A DNA stretch of 64,000 nt from Nannochloropsis salina CCMP1776 (GCA_004565275.1 SDOX01000021.1:978230-1042229), one strand, 5' to 3'. Positions 9,043 to 20,232 are shown, counted from the first letter of the stretch. Translations and numbers: made by a program. The notes: a model not told the origin generated them from the letters alone.

Positions 9043-11493
9043 ATGAGATATTTTTCAAGCGCGTTGTTATTACTCTCGGGTTCGAGCCTCAGCTTCTCCT
9101 TTCTATCGCAGCTTCCCTCATCCCGCTTCGACTCCGCCCATCCTGCTTCAAGACATCGCCCCTGTAGCCCCGGCCTCTCTGCTCCACTTTCAGCCAAAAC
9201 CTCACGCACCGACCAGAATGGCATGTCTTATGTGAGGAGACCGCACATAGATAGGTCAGGGAAGTCTCCCGAATTGAGGTGAGGGCCTTGTACGGTCGCA
9301 AGGACACTCGAAAGAAGAGGGAGGAAGGGTTTCAAGTCTGGCTGTGAACATGTCCTCTCCATGGCTCACGCTTTCGCAACCTCTAGGTCCCTTTCAAACA
9401 ATAATGGATGCCTTGGCCTTATGTCTTTTTTCATTTGTATCTACGTGATCTGGTCAACTGGGCCTGTGCCGCTCTCCCTCTCTTGCCCCCTTCAACGCCT
9501 TCGTCACACGGTAGTTTCCTCATGTTCCAACCGCTATATTGATCACTCCGTTACGTCGATTTTTCTTTGAACACAGCTCCCCTAGTACCAGCTCCAGCAA
9601 CAAGGCTGCCCTCGCAGCCGAGACTCGGGAGGGCCCGGACGGTATGCTGGAGGAGGGAGGGGAGCACGCCTTGCTCGCGAGGCTGTTGGAAACAATGGGC
9701 CGGGAGTCGCTCTCTGAGCAAACGCTGGACTCCGTCTTGCGCGTGTATTGCACCCACGTGCAGCCCTCCTTTGCCGCCCCCTGGCAGCGGCTCCAGCAAA
9801 TCTCTTCCACCTCCTCCGGCTTCGTCATAGAAGGTCGCCGCATCATCACCAACGCCCACAGTGTGGAGTACGGCTCAATCATCCAAATACGCAAACGCGG
9901 GTGCGATATCAAGTGGGTGGCAGAACTGCTTGCCTACGGTCCTGAGTGCGACCTGGCCGTGCTGACCGTCAGGGACGAGGCCTTCTGGGAGGACCTGTAC
10001 CCACTGGCCTTCGGAGAGCTCCCAGCCCTGCTCGACGACGTGAGCGTGGTGGGCTACCCGGTGGGCGGTGAGTCTCTGTCCGTGACCGCGGGCGTGGTCT
10101 CCCGCATCGAGCTCCAAGAGTACGCCCAGGGGGGGGAGACGCTCTTGGCCATCCAGATCGACGCCGCCATCAACAGCGGGAACAGCGGAGGCCCTGTGAT
10201 CAACGACCAGGACAAGGTGCGTGCCCGACTCCTTCGGACCCGGGGGGCTTCGGTTTTTCCTGTGTTGGGAGCCTGGTGAAAGGGGCCCTCGGTCTGCGCG
10301 ACGGCTCAGGGGCCGGGTGGCAGACTCAATCCCCCCCCCTTTATCTCGCTCTCCTGCCCCTGCACTGGATGAGTCCACGATGCGCTTGAGCACACCGGCA
10401 TCTTGTAAAAAATACCTCATTCGCCCCTCTTCCCTGCCCCCCCACGCCTCCTTGTCGTGTCCCCAAGCTCGTGGGGGTGGCCTTCCAGTCCCTGTCCTCT
10501 CACGACACGGAAAACATCGGCTACGTCATCCCTGTCGACATCCTCCTCCATTTCCTCGCGGACATCGAGCGGCACGGGCAATACACGGGCTTCTGCCGCC
10601 TGGGGGTCAAGTTCCAGCCGATGGAGTCGCCCGCCCTCCGCCGTCACAAGGCCCTCTCACCCGGCGCTTCTGGCGTCCTCATTACCAGAGTCGACCCGCT
10701 CGCGCCCGCGCACGGCCTCCTGCGCAAGGGCGACGTCCTCATGGGCGTGGACGGCATCTCCCTCGCCAACGACGGGACCATCCCTTTCAGGAAGGGGGAG
10801 CGCGTGGAGCTCCACTACTACTTCTCCCAGTTGTTTCAAGGGGACACGGTCCAACTCCAGATTTGGCGCGAAGGGATCACGCAGGACATCGCGGTCCCCG
10901 CCTACATTTACAAACTCGCCGTTCGCCCGCATTTGAACAACGAGATGCCGTCCTACTTCATGGTGGGGGGCATGGTCTTCACGGTCCTCTCGCACCCCTT
11001 CCTCCTCTCCAACCTGGGCGAGACGTATGCGCCCGAAACGGACGCCGACGTGCGCCTTCTCTCCCTCATTCAGTCCCCTCTTCAGGAACCCGAACAGCAG
11101 CTTGTGGTTCTGTCGGAGGTTCTAGAGCATTCTGTGAACCTGGGCTACGAGCTTTTTCATCGCCAGCACCTGACGCGTTTCAACGGCGAAGAAATCAGAA
11201 ATTTGGCCCATCTGGTCTCCCTTGTAGATGCCTGCCGGGAAGGAGAGATGGTTTTCGAATTTGACCGGGGCGAGATCCTAGTCCTGGACGCTGGCGCTGC
11301 TCACAAGGCCACTCAAGAGGTGGCATCCACACACGGTATTCCGGCATCGCGGTCCACGAACTTAGTGGCACCGGAGGGAGGAACGCACGCACCACCCACC
11401 TCAACGGTGGCAGCCGAGGACGCAAAGATGAAAGCCAAGAAGTCCATCGCCCCTCCGAAAGAGGCGGTCAGGACCTCAACAGCATCCCAGTGA
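9043..11493 (+). CDS. Deg/HtrA-type serine protease with PDZ region
   Basis: Three exons: 9043-9278, 9577-10216 and 10468-11493 (633 aa, phases agree). The N-terminus is a signal peptide ending LSFSF, followed by a Ser/Pro/Arg-rich stretch, which suggests import into the complex plastid. The trypsin-like triad is complete: His173 (IITNAHSVEY), Asp204 (ECDLAVLTV) and Ser282 (INSGNSGGPV). Exon 3 continues the protease (VGVAFQSL, IGYVIPVDILLHFL), then a PDZ-like region (GVLITRVDPLAPAHGLLRKG, DVLMGVDG) and a long C-terminal part (LVVLSEVLEHSVNLGYELF, NGEEIRNLAHLVSLVD, EILVLD) typical of plant-type Deg2/Deg9/Deg10. These ATP-independent proteases degrade damaged proteins. The last 60 residues are low complexity. 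Mitochondrial location is an alternative. Confidence 0.9.
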
Positions 11494-12505
11494 GCCCTGT
11501 ATTTCGAAGAGAGTGTTAGAGAGTGTGTGGTCCCGCCGGGTAGTGATGCCAGTCGGCGGTAAATTTTGCATCAATAATGGCAATAGTTGGTAATGGTGTG
11601 ACAAGGCAAAGTACCCATGGCTAGGGCGGAAAGAGTGGTAACAATAGTCTCCGTACAAGTAAGCTTTAAGACCAAACGTTACGCCGGTTCCGACATGCGT
11701 GCAGCTGGCAAGCAGACCAGGCGTTTGCTGGATTCCTTTTAATTGCGAGTTTCTGCCCACCCGTTTCTAAGATACAACGGCGCGTCTAGTCCATGACATC
11801 ACATTGTCTATAGATACATCATTTTCACAACTAGGACACCCTGGCGCTCCTTGCACGATAGTTTGCGGTGCGGACTCCCTCCTGCCGTCCAAAAGCGCCC
11901 ACATACCGCACCCTCCACGACAAACACACTGTCTTTCTTCGCAGCCACTTTTCCTGGCAAGCCTTCGCACTCCCAAGCACTTTCTCATTCTGGACATGGT
12001 CCAGGAAGCAAAAATGCACCGCCACCTGCGGCAGGCCGAGACAGTGACGGGTAAAATGGCAGGAGACGTAGACTTCTGTCCTTGCCCACGCTCGCCTTCC
12101 TCGTCCCCCTCCTCAGAATCCGCTAGATCTACGACATCTATCCGATGATTTCCTCCCTATCCTTCGAATGCATTTTTGGGCGGCGTTTTCATACTTCTGC
12201 CGTGTTGCAGGCTGCTTGCCCCCCTATGTACAAAGTGCTTTGTGGTATTTTTCCTGACGATCCCTCCCCGTAGTCCCGGCAAGCCTGGCATCACCGGGCT
12301 TGAATCGAGTCAATGCATCTTTCTAATGCCCCTGTGCTCCGCCCCATTGAACCTACCGCGCTGGCTTCCTCCTGAATCCTTTCCTACGCCACATTCTTCA
12401 CATGACCCCAGCAATCACAGTGCTGCCTGTGGTCCCGCCCCGCCACACTCGCGCCTCCTTTTCACCGTCACACTCCCTCTCCCCCCGCGCCTTGCTCCTT
12501 TTAAT
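11494..12505. other. Convergent intergenic region, no supported gene
   Basis: About 1 kb lies between the 3' ends of the Deg and TraB genes. Open frames exist on both strands (for example 11804-12148 on the plus strand, Ser/Pro-rich at its end), but none shows a recognisable domain, a good start context or a consistent exon pattern. The stretch 11940-12000 has a pyrimidine-rich tract with a CGCAG that could be a chance acceptor. Confidence 0.4.
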
Positions 12506-13960
12506 CTACGGGCGATCGCGCAAGACGAAGCCGTGTCGCTCCCTCAGGTGCCGTGCGATCCCGTTCCCATGCAAGAGGCCCACCACGGCCGCTACCACCC
12601 TCCCTTTCGTCTCCTTCGTCGCCGCCGCCCTGGCGATGGAGTCCGCCAGGAACGCGTCTCGCTCCACGAGGATGTACCGGTTGATGGCCACAAAATAGCA
12701 GAGCATGAAAGCGTTGAGGGCTGCCCACCCGATGTTGGCGAGCACGTCGGCACCCAGCACGCCCTCCGGTCCCACCCCTGCGCCCACGCCGACACCGGCA
12801 GAGAAGAGAGGGATAGAGGGGGCAAGCTCGCCAAGGGAGGTGAGAGAGGAGGGGAGAATCTGGGCGGCCGAGGCCAGGACCGTGTCTCCGGCGGCCTCCA
12901 TCGCCCTGAGAGCCCCGAGCACTACCAGGCCCACAGGGACCAACACCGTCGCCACCTCCCGCAGGTAGCGCTCCTCTGTGAACAACAGGCGGAGGACGTC
13001 CACGCGACACGTCCGCGGGAGGTCTGCAGGGCCCAGAAGGGCATCGCGAAACGAGGTCAGCTCCATCACGGCGCGTCGGCCAATGTTCCTCGGCCTCTCC
13101 TCCCGCTCGCCCTGTCCCGCACGCACTTCTTCCAGCCGCGGACCGCCTCCAGGCCAGATGCCTTGCTTGAATCTCCCAAGAGTTACGACAAGGTCCTGGT
13201 CTCCTAGAACGACAGTGGCCTTGGCAGCCTGCGCGAGCTCGACACTGGTGCGAAACTCACACGACCCTCGGCGCCGCCGCGGGAGTCCGGCCGCCCGGCT
13301 GCTGCAGCTGCTTAGTACGCGCTGTACCTCGGCGGAGGAGGAGAGAAGGGCGATGAGAAGGGTCTGCATGAGTCCGTGCTGCTTGGAGAAGGTCTGGAGG
13401 TTGCTGCCCACCTCCGTCAGGCCCTCCCTCAGCCTGCCGAGCGTTCTTGAGGCCTCCCCCCAGGCATCGACCGGATGGGAGGACGGTGATGCTTTGACTC
13501 CACCTGACCCTCCTCGGGTCGACTGTGGCGTCGTGCCTCTCGTCTCAGTCTTGGCTACATGGCGACGCTCCGCCGCTTGAAGCGCCGCCAGGTACTTCGC
13601 CTCCTCCGCCTGCATGCCCTCGAAACGAGCCGGGCACAGCTCTAGCACCACTGCCGCAGGCGAATGTAGGCGGAAAACGGTGGAGACATCTTCCTCCGAT
13701 GCCTCTGAGCCATGGACGCACCCCACGATGTAGACCTGGGAGCCGGTTGATGGATGCTCTAGTACAAGCGTAGTACCGGGAAGAGCGGAGGCGGTGGGAG
13801 GGCCACGCTCTTGTCCGTGGGGCTGTCGCGAGCCTCCAAAGAATGAGAGACGCGTGAGTGAAGCTCGCGACGCCACCGGGCAATGGAAAAAAGCTCGCGT
13901 GTTTGATAGGAGAAGAACAAGGGAAAGTAGGGAGATCGAGCTAAGAGCAGGGCGAGTCAT
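12506..13960 (-). CDS. TraB family protein, plastid-type N-terminus
   Basis: Single exon, 484 aa. The N-terminus has a hydrophobic signal (about residues 8-22) ending NTRAFFHCP, an ASAFAP-like junction. The TraB core begins VYIVGCVHGSEASEEDV and continues with PAAVVLELCPARFEGM. A long Ser/Gly-rich insert follows, then EFRTSVELAQAAKATVVLGD. Two or three membrane segments follow in the C-terminal third (VLVPVGLVVLGAL; NAFMLCYFVAINRYILV). The end has the expected ERDAFLADSIARAA and VVAAVVGLLHGNGIARHL. TraB/PrgY/GumN-like proteins share conserved GxxH and glutamate motifs. Bacterial members act on peptide pheromones and plant ones sit in organelle envelopes, but the activity in algae is not established. 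The second TraB-like gene in the window (49.6 kb) belongs to a different subgroup. Confidence 0.82.
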   Translation of the reverse strand: MTRPALSSISLLSLVLLLSNTRAFFHCPVASRASLTRLSFFGGSRQPHGQERGPPTASALPGTTLVLEHPSTGSQVYIVGCVHGSEASEEDVSTVFRLHSPAAVVLELCPARFEGMQAEEAKYLAALQAAERRHVAKTETRGTTPQSTRGGSGGVKASPSSHPVDAWGEASRTLGRLREGLTEVGSNLQTFSKQHGLMQTLLIALLSSSAEVQRVLSSCSSRAAGLPRRRRGSCEFRTSVELAQAAKATVVLGDQDLVVTLGRFKQGIWPGGGPRLEEVRAGQGEREERPRNIGRRAVMELTSFRDALLGPADLPRTCRVDVLRLLFTEERYLREVATVLVPVGLVVLGALRAMEAAGDTVLASAAQILPSSLTSLGELAPSIPLFSAGVGVGAGVGPEGVLGADVLANIGWAALNAFMLCYFVAINRYILVERDAFLADSIARAAATKETKGRVVAAVVGLLHGNGIARHLRERHGFVLRDRP

Positions 13961-14628
13961 GATGCTTCAATTCAAGTCGTTGAACAGAGACGCCTTCAGA
14001 GGATGAAAACCCCGTCGTGGGCAGGTTCTCTAAAGTGCGTGAGCTGCAAGGAAGACTGATATTTCAGGTGGATGCCTGTTGAAACGTGAGAGGGCAAGGA
14101 AGGTCCAAAAGCTTGAGAAACATGTCGGGCACGTGCCACTTGCAGAACATCATGCGATGACTGAGAGAAAAACGTGCCATATCGAGTTTTCTGCCTCATT
14201 TCTCTGACGAAGAGGGTATCCCCCTTCAGGAAAATGGCTGCAGGGAAACAACGGGCTTGTAAACTCCCTGCGATTTCATAACCGAGGCCACGGGGAGGAG
14301 AGTGGCGGAAACCTAGTAATTACCTCCCGGGGAAATGTCATAATGTGATGGAATACGACCCCACACAGGGCGATGATGTGATGGAATACGACCCCACACA
14401 GGGCGATGATGTGATGGAATACGACCCCTTAGTTGGCGTAGGTGCGTCCCTGTCCTGGAAAGGCACCGATACAGTGTTCACGAGAATGTGTGCCAAGCCA
14501 GAGTCTCAGACGCCCGGCGACTTGAAGCGAAGTTCTTCGCATTTATTCAAACTTCTAATGAAAAGAAGACCTATTGCACCGACTCCGACAGGGATTACAT
14601 CGTCTGAGCCCCAGGTGTTGAGAGGACG
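13961..14628. other. Divergent spacer between TraB and NDUFB7 genes
   Basis: About 670 bp. It contains the 33-bp tandem repeat annotated separately and otherwise no supported coding sequence. It must hold the promoters of two divergent genes, but I see no clear named element. Confidence 0.4.
14345..14428 (+). repeat. 33-bp perfect tandem repeat, about 2.5 copies
   Basis: The unit starting GTGATGGAATACGACCCCAC is repeated at 14345 and 14378 without a mismatch, and the first 18 bases recur at 14411. The unit length is a multiple of three and reads MEYDPTQGDDV in one frame, but the surrounding frame does not look like a protein. It lies about 200 bp upstream of the NDUFB7 start codon, so it may sit in that promoter or leader. 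Confidence 0.9.
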
Positions 14629-15375
14629 ATGACAGTCTCAGGTGCGTCCGGATGCTTGTCTCAAATTTTCTGCTCCTCATACGTATCGGAAGAAGTGGGT
14701 ATCACACATTCTATCTCGAGAGGGGGAAGCGTTTCTCAAGCAGACTGTAGGCTTCTTGCTCGTATCTCGCATGTGTCCTTGCCGGATCAATGCATGATGC
14801 TGTCCGATTACTTTTTCGCCAGCAGCCGTGCGTCCATGTCCGTTTGTAAGACGTTTCAAGATGTAAACGTATGAGCGCCGGTCTGTATCCTTCACCTACA
14901 ATTCCATCGTCCCTGTCTTTGGATCCATGCAGAGTTGAAAACCACCAAAGAGGAGATGGACAAGGCGCAGATTGACCTGGCGTTGAGAGATGCCTGTGCC
15001 CACCTTCTCATCCCTCTGAACAAGTAAGTTTCTGTCGATGTAGACAGGATCTGGCCTGTGTTTTCTCTGTTCACTTTTTTTGAGGCCTGGCACATCTTTT
15101 TGTCCCAGGTGTCGTCGCATGACATTCTTCTTGCCATGGAAATGCGAAGATGAACGGCACGGTTATGAGGCCTGCCAGTACGCCGAGTGAGTAATTTGGA
15201 CGCGAATGAGGGGAATAAGTGGGTTGAGGGAGATAATGTGGAACATTGGAAGGTGATGATCGGGTAGAGGAATGAAGATCGAGGGGAGCCCCGCGTCTCA
15301 TGTTCCCCATCCACCCTTGTGACCTTTTTGAGCAGGTACCGAAAGCGTGCCCAACTGTTGGCAGAGAAAAGGTAA
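14629..15375 (+). CDS. NDUFB7: NADH dehydrogenase (complex I) subunit NDUFB7/B18
   Basis: Four exons, all in phase: 14629-14641 (13 nt), 14933-15023, 15109-15186 and 15336-15375 (73 aa). The first exon encodes MTVS plus one base and ends at a GTGCGT donor. It joins to ELKTTKEEMDKAQIDL. Exons 2-4 read RDACAHLLIPLNKCRR, MTFFLPWKCEDERHGYEAC and QYAEYRKRAQLLAEKR. The twin CX9C motif (CAHLLIPLNKC and CEDERHGYEAC) is intact; in this family it forms two disulfides in the intermembrane space via the Mia40 route. The protein is an accessory subunit of the complex I membrane arm. It is shorter than animal (about 137 aa) and plant (about 100 aa) versions because the C-terminal tail is missing. The terminal AAAAGGTAA could also be a splice donor to a further exon, but the TAA is in frame. 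Confidence 0.88.
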
Positions 15376-15840
15376 GGCATGCACGGAGCTTGCTTGTTAC
15401 CTTGCGCGTCATGAGATGGAAAGCCAGTCGTGGGTTGCGAAGCTTCAAGAAGAGAACGGACCTGCTTCTTGTGGGTGAAACATTGTTGTAAGGGGAGTGG
15501 GAAAGACTAAGCAACGTATCTGCAGACAAAGTCTTGCCTGCTCTTTCATATTTTTCTTTTTCGATGGCTACGGCTTATTGTTGGGCTCTCAATTCCTGTT
15601 CGCGCCACTCGCACATCCATTTCTACGATACCATTTGCGTTGGCATTTACCACACGCGCTGCATCTCTAGCGCGGGCTGGCCATTGTTTGCGACCAATGC
15701 GACCCAAAGCTTCATGCACCCTTGTTGATCCTGGCTCGACGCCTACACGTGCTCACATGCCTGTACACAGAACCCCTCCTCTTTCCCAGTCCGTTTCCGC
15801 CATCCGCCGCCCTCTTGATCATGTACGCCAAGCCAAGGCA
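15376..15840. other. Convergent spacer, no gene seen
   Basis: About 465 bp between the 3' ends of NDUFB7 and the V-ATPase F gene. Frames here on both strands are short and show no domain. Confidence 0.4.
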
Positions 15841-16707
15841 TCACATTTGGCCCCCGGTCATGAGGTTGACGCGTTGCATAATGGAATCCGCCTCCGGATC
15901 GTACCTTTGTCGGGGAAACCGTCAGATCAAGGTGAGGCAATGGACAGCTCACAGGTGCCGCACAGGGACGTGTACAGGAGAGAAGGGTAGAGGAGGAACA
16001 GGGGTTGCGACTTACGGATGGTCTTTGGACGGGATCTCTAGGACCGTGGGGATGGTCTGAGTGTAGTTCTTGATGACGTGGCGGATGTCGTTCGCGATCT
16101 GGAAGGAGGGGCGGGGGAGTGAGGAGGATCCATACCAATTCCATTCCATGGGCTTCTCAAGCTTCAAAAACCACAGAAGCGCCACAGCAATCAAAAGCTC
16201 GCCCACTTACGTACATGTTGGTTGATAAGCACGATGCCAATATCATCCCGCTCTGTCAATCTGTTGAAGGTCTCTTCCACCAAGGAAAGAGGTGTATCTA
16301 GGAGTAGCCAGAATGATAAAAAGGGTATGTCAAAGCTATCGACGTGATTCTGATGTGCACGCTCGACCATATGTCAGGGCGAAGCTCTTTACATCGACTA
16401 CTTGATGTGCTGGACTCTTCGACATTGCAACACCTTACATCCTGGTGCATGGGACATATTTCTTAGTACCGTATATATCTCAACGTAGAAAACACAAGGT
16501 ACACAGTGTAAGAAAGATCCTCATCAGTCTAGGTAACACTACGAAGTCTTCAACCACAGCTTCCCCTTCTCTTTCCGACTTACCATTTCTGACAACCAAG
16601 AAATTCGCTCCCTCCATCGTACGGTGACCAACGCCCGCTAGCAAGAAGCCTGTGACCGTGTCCTCATCCCCAATAACCCCCACGAGCTTTCCGTCCTCCT
16701 CTGCCAT
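15841..16707 (-). CDS. V-type H+-ATPase subunit F
   Basis: Four exons: 16707-16584, 16297-16215, 16098-16016 and 15904-15841 (117 aa, phases agree; the family is about 118 aa). Exon 1 reads GKLVGVIGDEDTVTGFLLAG, the hallmark N-terminus of Vma7/ATP6V1F. Exon 2 gives TPLSLVEETFNRLTERDDIG and IVLINQH. Exon 3 gives IANDIRHVIKN and IPTVLEIPSKDHP. Exon 4 gives YDPEADSIMQRVNLMTGGQM. Subunit F is part of the central rotor stalk of the V1 sector, which couples ATP hydrolysis to proton pumping into vacuoles and other endomembrane compartments. Donors are GTAAGT or GTACGT. No family landmark is missing. Confidence 0.95.
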
Positions 16708-18039
16708 AATTTCTCAAGTCGCTTCCGCGTGTCTGTGGTGGAGTGAAGAAGAATCTAGTCTCATGAGCATGATTTCGTAAGTGTCGCCGGCAAAAAGAGC
16801 ATGCATCTAGGTAATAAGAAATCCTCCGCTTCTTTTCAACCTTCGTATCTATGGCTTTGTGCATGAGCCAGTGACATTAACCTGCTGGTCAGCAGGAAGA
16901 GGTTGAGGGGAGTGCCAGGTCTCCGTGGGGATGGGGAGGGCAGTAGACGAAGAACACCGCATAAACACGTGCTCCTAGGACAAACGACACGCGTCTTCTT
17001 CCCCTCTTGATATGAACATAAAATAGTTGCCCAAGTGCATAGAATGGTCGTCGAGACTTTCGTTCTTAAGACCACTATTTATGGAGAGGTCTGTGAGAGG
17101 CGATACTATTTTCGCTGTTTCTCGTCCGCTCTCGGGAGGGCGGCCCATGTCCCCCCCATGTCTACGTTGCGAAAAGGCCAAAGAGTGACTCTCACGCGCT
17201 TGTAGTCATCCATCCGAACGCACGGAGCAAGCAGGCTTGAGACAAGGGTCCTAAGTTTGTCCGAAGACATAAAACTTCTTGTCGTGATCAGTTACTCCTT
17301 CCTCTTCGAACAACTCGAAATCTTCCCCCGCCTGCTCCCTTGAGGTGCCACCAGGAGCCAAGGCTTTGCGCCACGCAGAGCTGCGGTTGGCACCCGTCGA
17401 GGGCCCCTGGATTGCCGCTTCTTCGTCTGGATAGTGTCACCACCTCACCAGCAGTACAAAAGAGCTAGGACCAAAAGAAACAGGAAGCATCTCAAGAAGG
17501 ACGCATCAAGCTCGCATTTTCTTTCGCCGTCTCATTTAGGTACTCGTGGGACGCCTGATTAGAATAATCTCTCCCGTTCACGCCATACCGACAGACTCTG
17601 TCCCTGTAATTTTTCCGACCCACTCTTTCCGCTCTACCTGTCTCCAGCTCGCACTTCCTCAGGTCCCTGTCCGAGAGATTTCTGGACACCCGCACATTTT
17701 CAATTATCCTACGTCAAGTCCCCCCGATATGTGGCACGGAAGCAATGATCATCATCTCTTTTTACTTACTCCACCCTAGCGCCTTTCGTAATCTGCAGCG
17801 AAGGCTCATTTGCCGTTGGCTACCTTTTACTTGCTCGCACAGAGGCCAGTCGCCGGGCTCGGTTGCGAGCCGTCCTCCCCTTCAACCTTTTATCCACAAA
17901 GAGAACCCGTTCCCCCCTTGATCCTTGCCTCTGATATCACGGGGGCCAATGCCCCCCCCGGCCCGTCGAAGCTCACCATCTCCATGCTCAAGCTCTATCA
18001 CGCATCTCCGTGGCGCCTCTCCCCCCATATCCCCCAAGA
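16708..18039. other. Intergenic region with one tentative coding exon
   Basis: About 1.3 kb between the start of the V-ATPase F gene and the end of the CCR4 gene, both on the minus strand. Apart from the tentative exon at 17251-17426, I see only short frames without domains. Pyrimidine-rich stretches at 17570-17700 could be UTR. Confidence 0.35.
17251..17426 (-). CDS. Tentative last exon of an unrecognised small gene
   Basis: On the minus strand a CTATCCAG acceptor is followed by an open frame to a TAG at 17251. It encodes a 57-residue, acidic, protein-like C-terminus that includes ANRSSAWRKALAPGGTSREQ, EDFELFEEEGVTDHDKKFYV and ends FGQT. There is no in-frame ATG, so an upstream exon (perhaps near 17490-17700) would be needed; I could not place one. 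I do not recognise the family. It may be chance. Confidence 0.25.
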
Positions 18040-20232
18040 CTATCGAACTCCCTTCCGAGTCAAAGAGGGCGATGACGTCAGCTGCTGTTGCTGCTGCTTG
18101 GTGGGTGTCCCGTAGCCTCCGAGCCCCCCCCCTAGGCCGGGCATCGCCTTTCGAAGCTCTCCCATCAATCCCCCACCCAGTCCTCCGCCCCCACCCCCGC
18201 CCCCGCCCCCGCCCACGGCGAATTGCAGGTCAGAAAACAACATGAGGTGGTCGGAGGGATAGAGGGCGTTGGGAAGCGCCTCTCCTGTGCAAGCCAAGTC
18301 CTGCTCGTCGGGGATAGGGGCGACCGTCAGAGGCCGCCAGTGCATGCCGCTGAACCAGATATAGTCAAGCACACCCACGTAGCCGACGGTGTAGTTCGTG
18401 AACCGTGGCTCGTCACCCAGCAGAGTCGCGTAGGCGGATTTGAGAAGCAGCGAATGGGCCACTTGGTGGTGCTGCTCGGAAAGAAGGACTGAGCGCACCA
18501 GTTCTGTCGCCTCGGTGCTGCTGGCGGAGGCTTGCTGTTGGAGGAGCTGCATGTCCGGGTGGTCCGCCCCCACCACCTGCGCCGAGACCAGCTCGTAGAC
18601 GGCGGACGAGGGCTCCGAGTTAAAGTCCCCGCAGAGGACGAGGGGCATGTTGCTGGGGAGGGTCAGGCCCTCCAGCCACTGGAGGAGTTGGTGGCACTGC
18701 CAGAGCTTCACGTCTGGGAACTCTGGGTGCGAGTACAGGTGCGTGTTCGCCATGCAGACCATGCTTCCGCCGTGTCGACCCCCACGAGGCCGTCCCAGCA
18801 CCTCCAGCACCACCGCCTGGGCGACGTTGTCCTTGAGCACTCGGGTCAGGAAGGTGTGCTTCTGGTCGTGGCTCAGCCCCAGCTCCGCGGCCTGCCTGCG
18901 GGCGCAGTCGTTGAATTCCATCAGGTATTTTTCTGCAGGCACCCGGGGCGGGAGAGTGAAGGGGTATAAGGAAAGGAAGCGGTCCGGAGAGGAGGGAGTC
19001 AGCAGAGAATGCTCTTGCCACAGGGTCTCATGCCCTCCCCTCCCGACCGCCAACTCGAGACAAAAGCACCGGCTCCCCTCTCCCGCCCCCCCTCCCGATT
19101 CCTGGGCTTCTATTCACCCAGCCATCATCAAATGTGCACAGCCCCCCTTCTCGCTCTCCTTACCGGCCAAGCGGAACTTTCCGCGCCGCCAGAGAATGGC
19201 ACAACCGTCCACTTTGCCCGACGCCCCCATGCTCTCCCGGGTCTTATGCTTGTAGAGACCGTCATAGCCCTCCTCCGAGAGCTCCGGTAGAATGTCTTGC
19301 TCGTAGTGGTCCGCTTGTACCTCCTGCAGGAACAACACGTCCGCTGCCACCTCGCGCATCTCCCTCAAAAGATTCACCTTGCGGTAGTTCCAATTCAGAG
19401 TCCAATGGTCGCAGTATGGATACATAGTTTGCGTGGCGTAGATCTCCGCCAAAATATTGTACGTCGCGATCCGAAACTTCAGCCCTCCAGCGGCAGCTGC
19501 CAAGTTCTTCACCTGCATCAAGGGCCGTTGGGGTGGGGGCGGGGGGGCGGACAAGACGGGCTCTGTCTCGGTCAGGCGGGGCCCGAAGAACAAGGAGCCA
19601 TCGGGGTTCAGGACCCGGATTTCCAGCTTCAGACACCTCCCGATGTCAGAGGGTTGAGGACAGTAGGTTCTCTCCGAGCCCACCTCCTGCCAGTCGTCCT
19701 CGCTCGTGTCTGCAGTGAGGTAGTCGAGAGGAGGGGGGGGCGGGGTCTCCTCCTCTCCGTCCTGCAGCGGGTCCGTGGACGCGTCGGGCACGCCATCCGC
19801 GCCGCTGTTCGCGCTCCGCGTTCTGCCCATCTGATGAATACGTTTGTGGTTCTTCCATGCGTCTTGAAAGCATTGCAGCGTGCAAAATACACTATGATGG
19901 CGAGGTAACCTCAATTTGGCGCACACGACGCATTGAATCAGGAAGGAGCAGCCTTTCCGGGCGAACTTACTCCATTGAATGGGATTGAAAGACTGCGCTC
20001 TAGGACAAGCAGTGTTGGCACACACTGGACGCTCGGGTCCTCGCAGCCATCGATAGCGGTAGTTAAACCGCTCCTTGTCTCGCTGTTGCCCCTTCTCTCC
20101 CTTCTGGTACAAGTATGCATGGGGACTTATCAGGCAACCTTCCACGGGCCTGTCCAGCCGCACATTTAGCATCCAGGGCCCCAGGCCTCCTGTTCCCGCA
20201 AGGTTGTTGCTGCTAGCGGTTGTGCCAGCCAT
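18040..20232 (-). CDS. CCR4-type deadenylase (EEP nuclease) with N-terminal zinc finger
   Basis: Two exons: 20232-19164 and 18932-18040 (653 aa, phase agrees). Residues about 65-140 form a Cys/His-rich unit (CANTACPRA, CVVCAKLRLPRHHSVFC, LQCFQDAWKNHKRIHQ) resembling a MYND/treble-clef finger, in place of the leucine-rich repeats of yeast and animal CCR4. The endonuclease/exonuclease/phosphatase domain then begins (FRIATYNILAEIYATQ) with FLQEVQADHYE, MVCMANTHLYSHPEFPDVK, LVLCGDFNSEPSSAVYE, VGVLDYIWFSG and YPSDHLMLFSDL. These cover the metal-binding and catalytic Asn, Glu, Asp and His positions. The family shortens mRNA poly(A) tails. The C-terminus has poly-Gly and poly-Gln runs from simple repeats (near 18070-18220). 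Confidence 0.9.

Noticed and set aside
9070-9095. GGTTCGAGCC string resembling a tRNA B box
   Set aside because: The flanks do not form a T-arm or acceptor stem, and the site lies in the Deg signal-peptide codons.
14345-14632. 95-codon plus-strand frame starting in the 33-bp repeat
   Set aside because: Only the repeat part looks regular; the rest has no domain, and the frame ends just at the NDUFB7 start, so it is probably promoter or leader.
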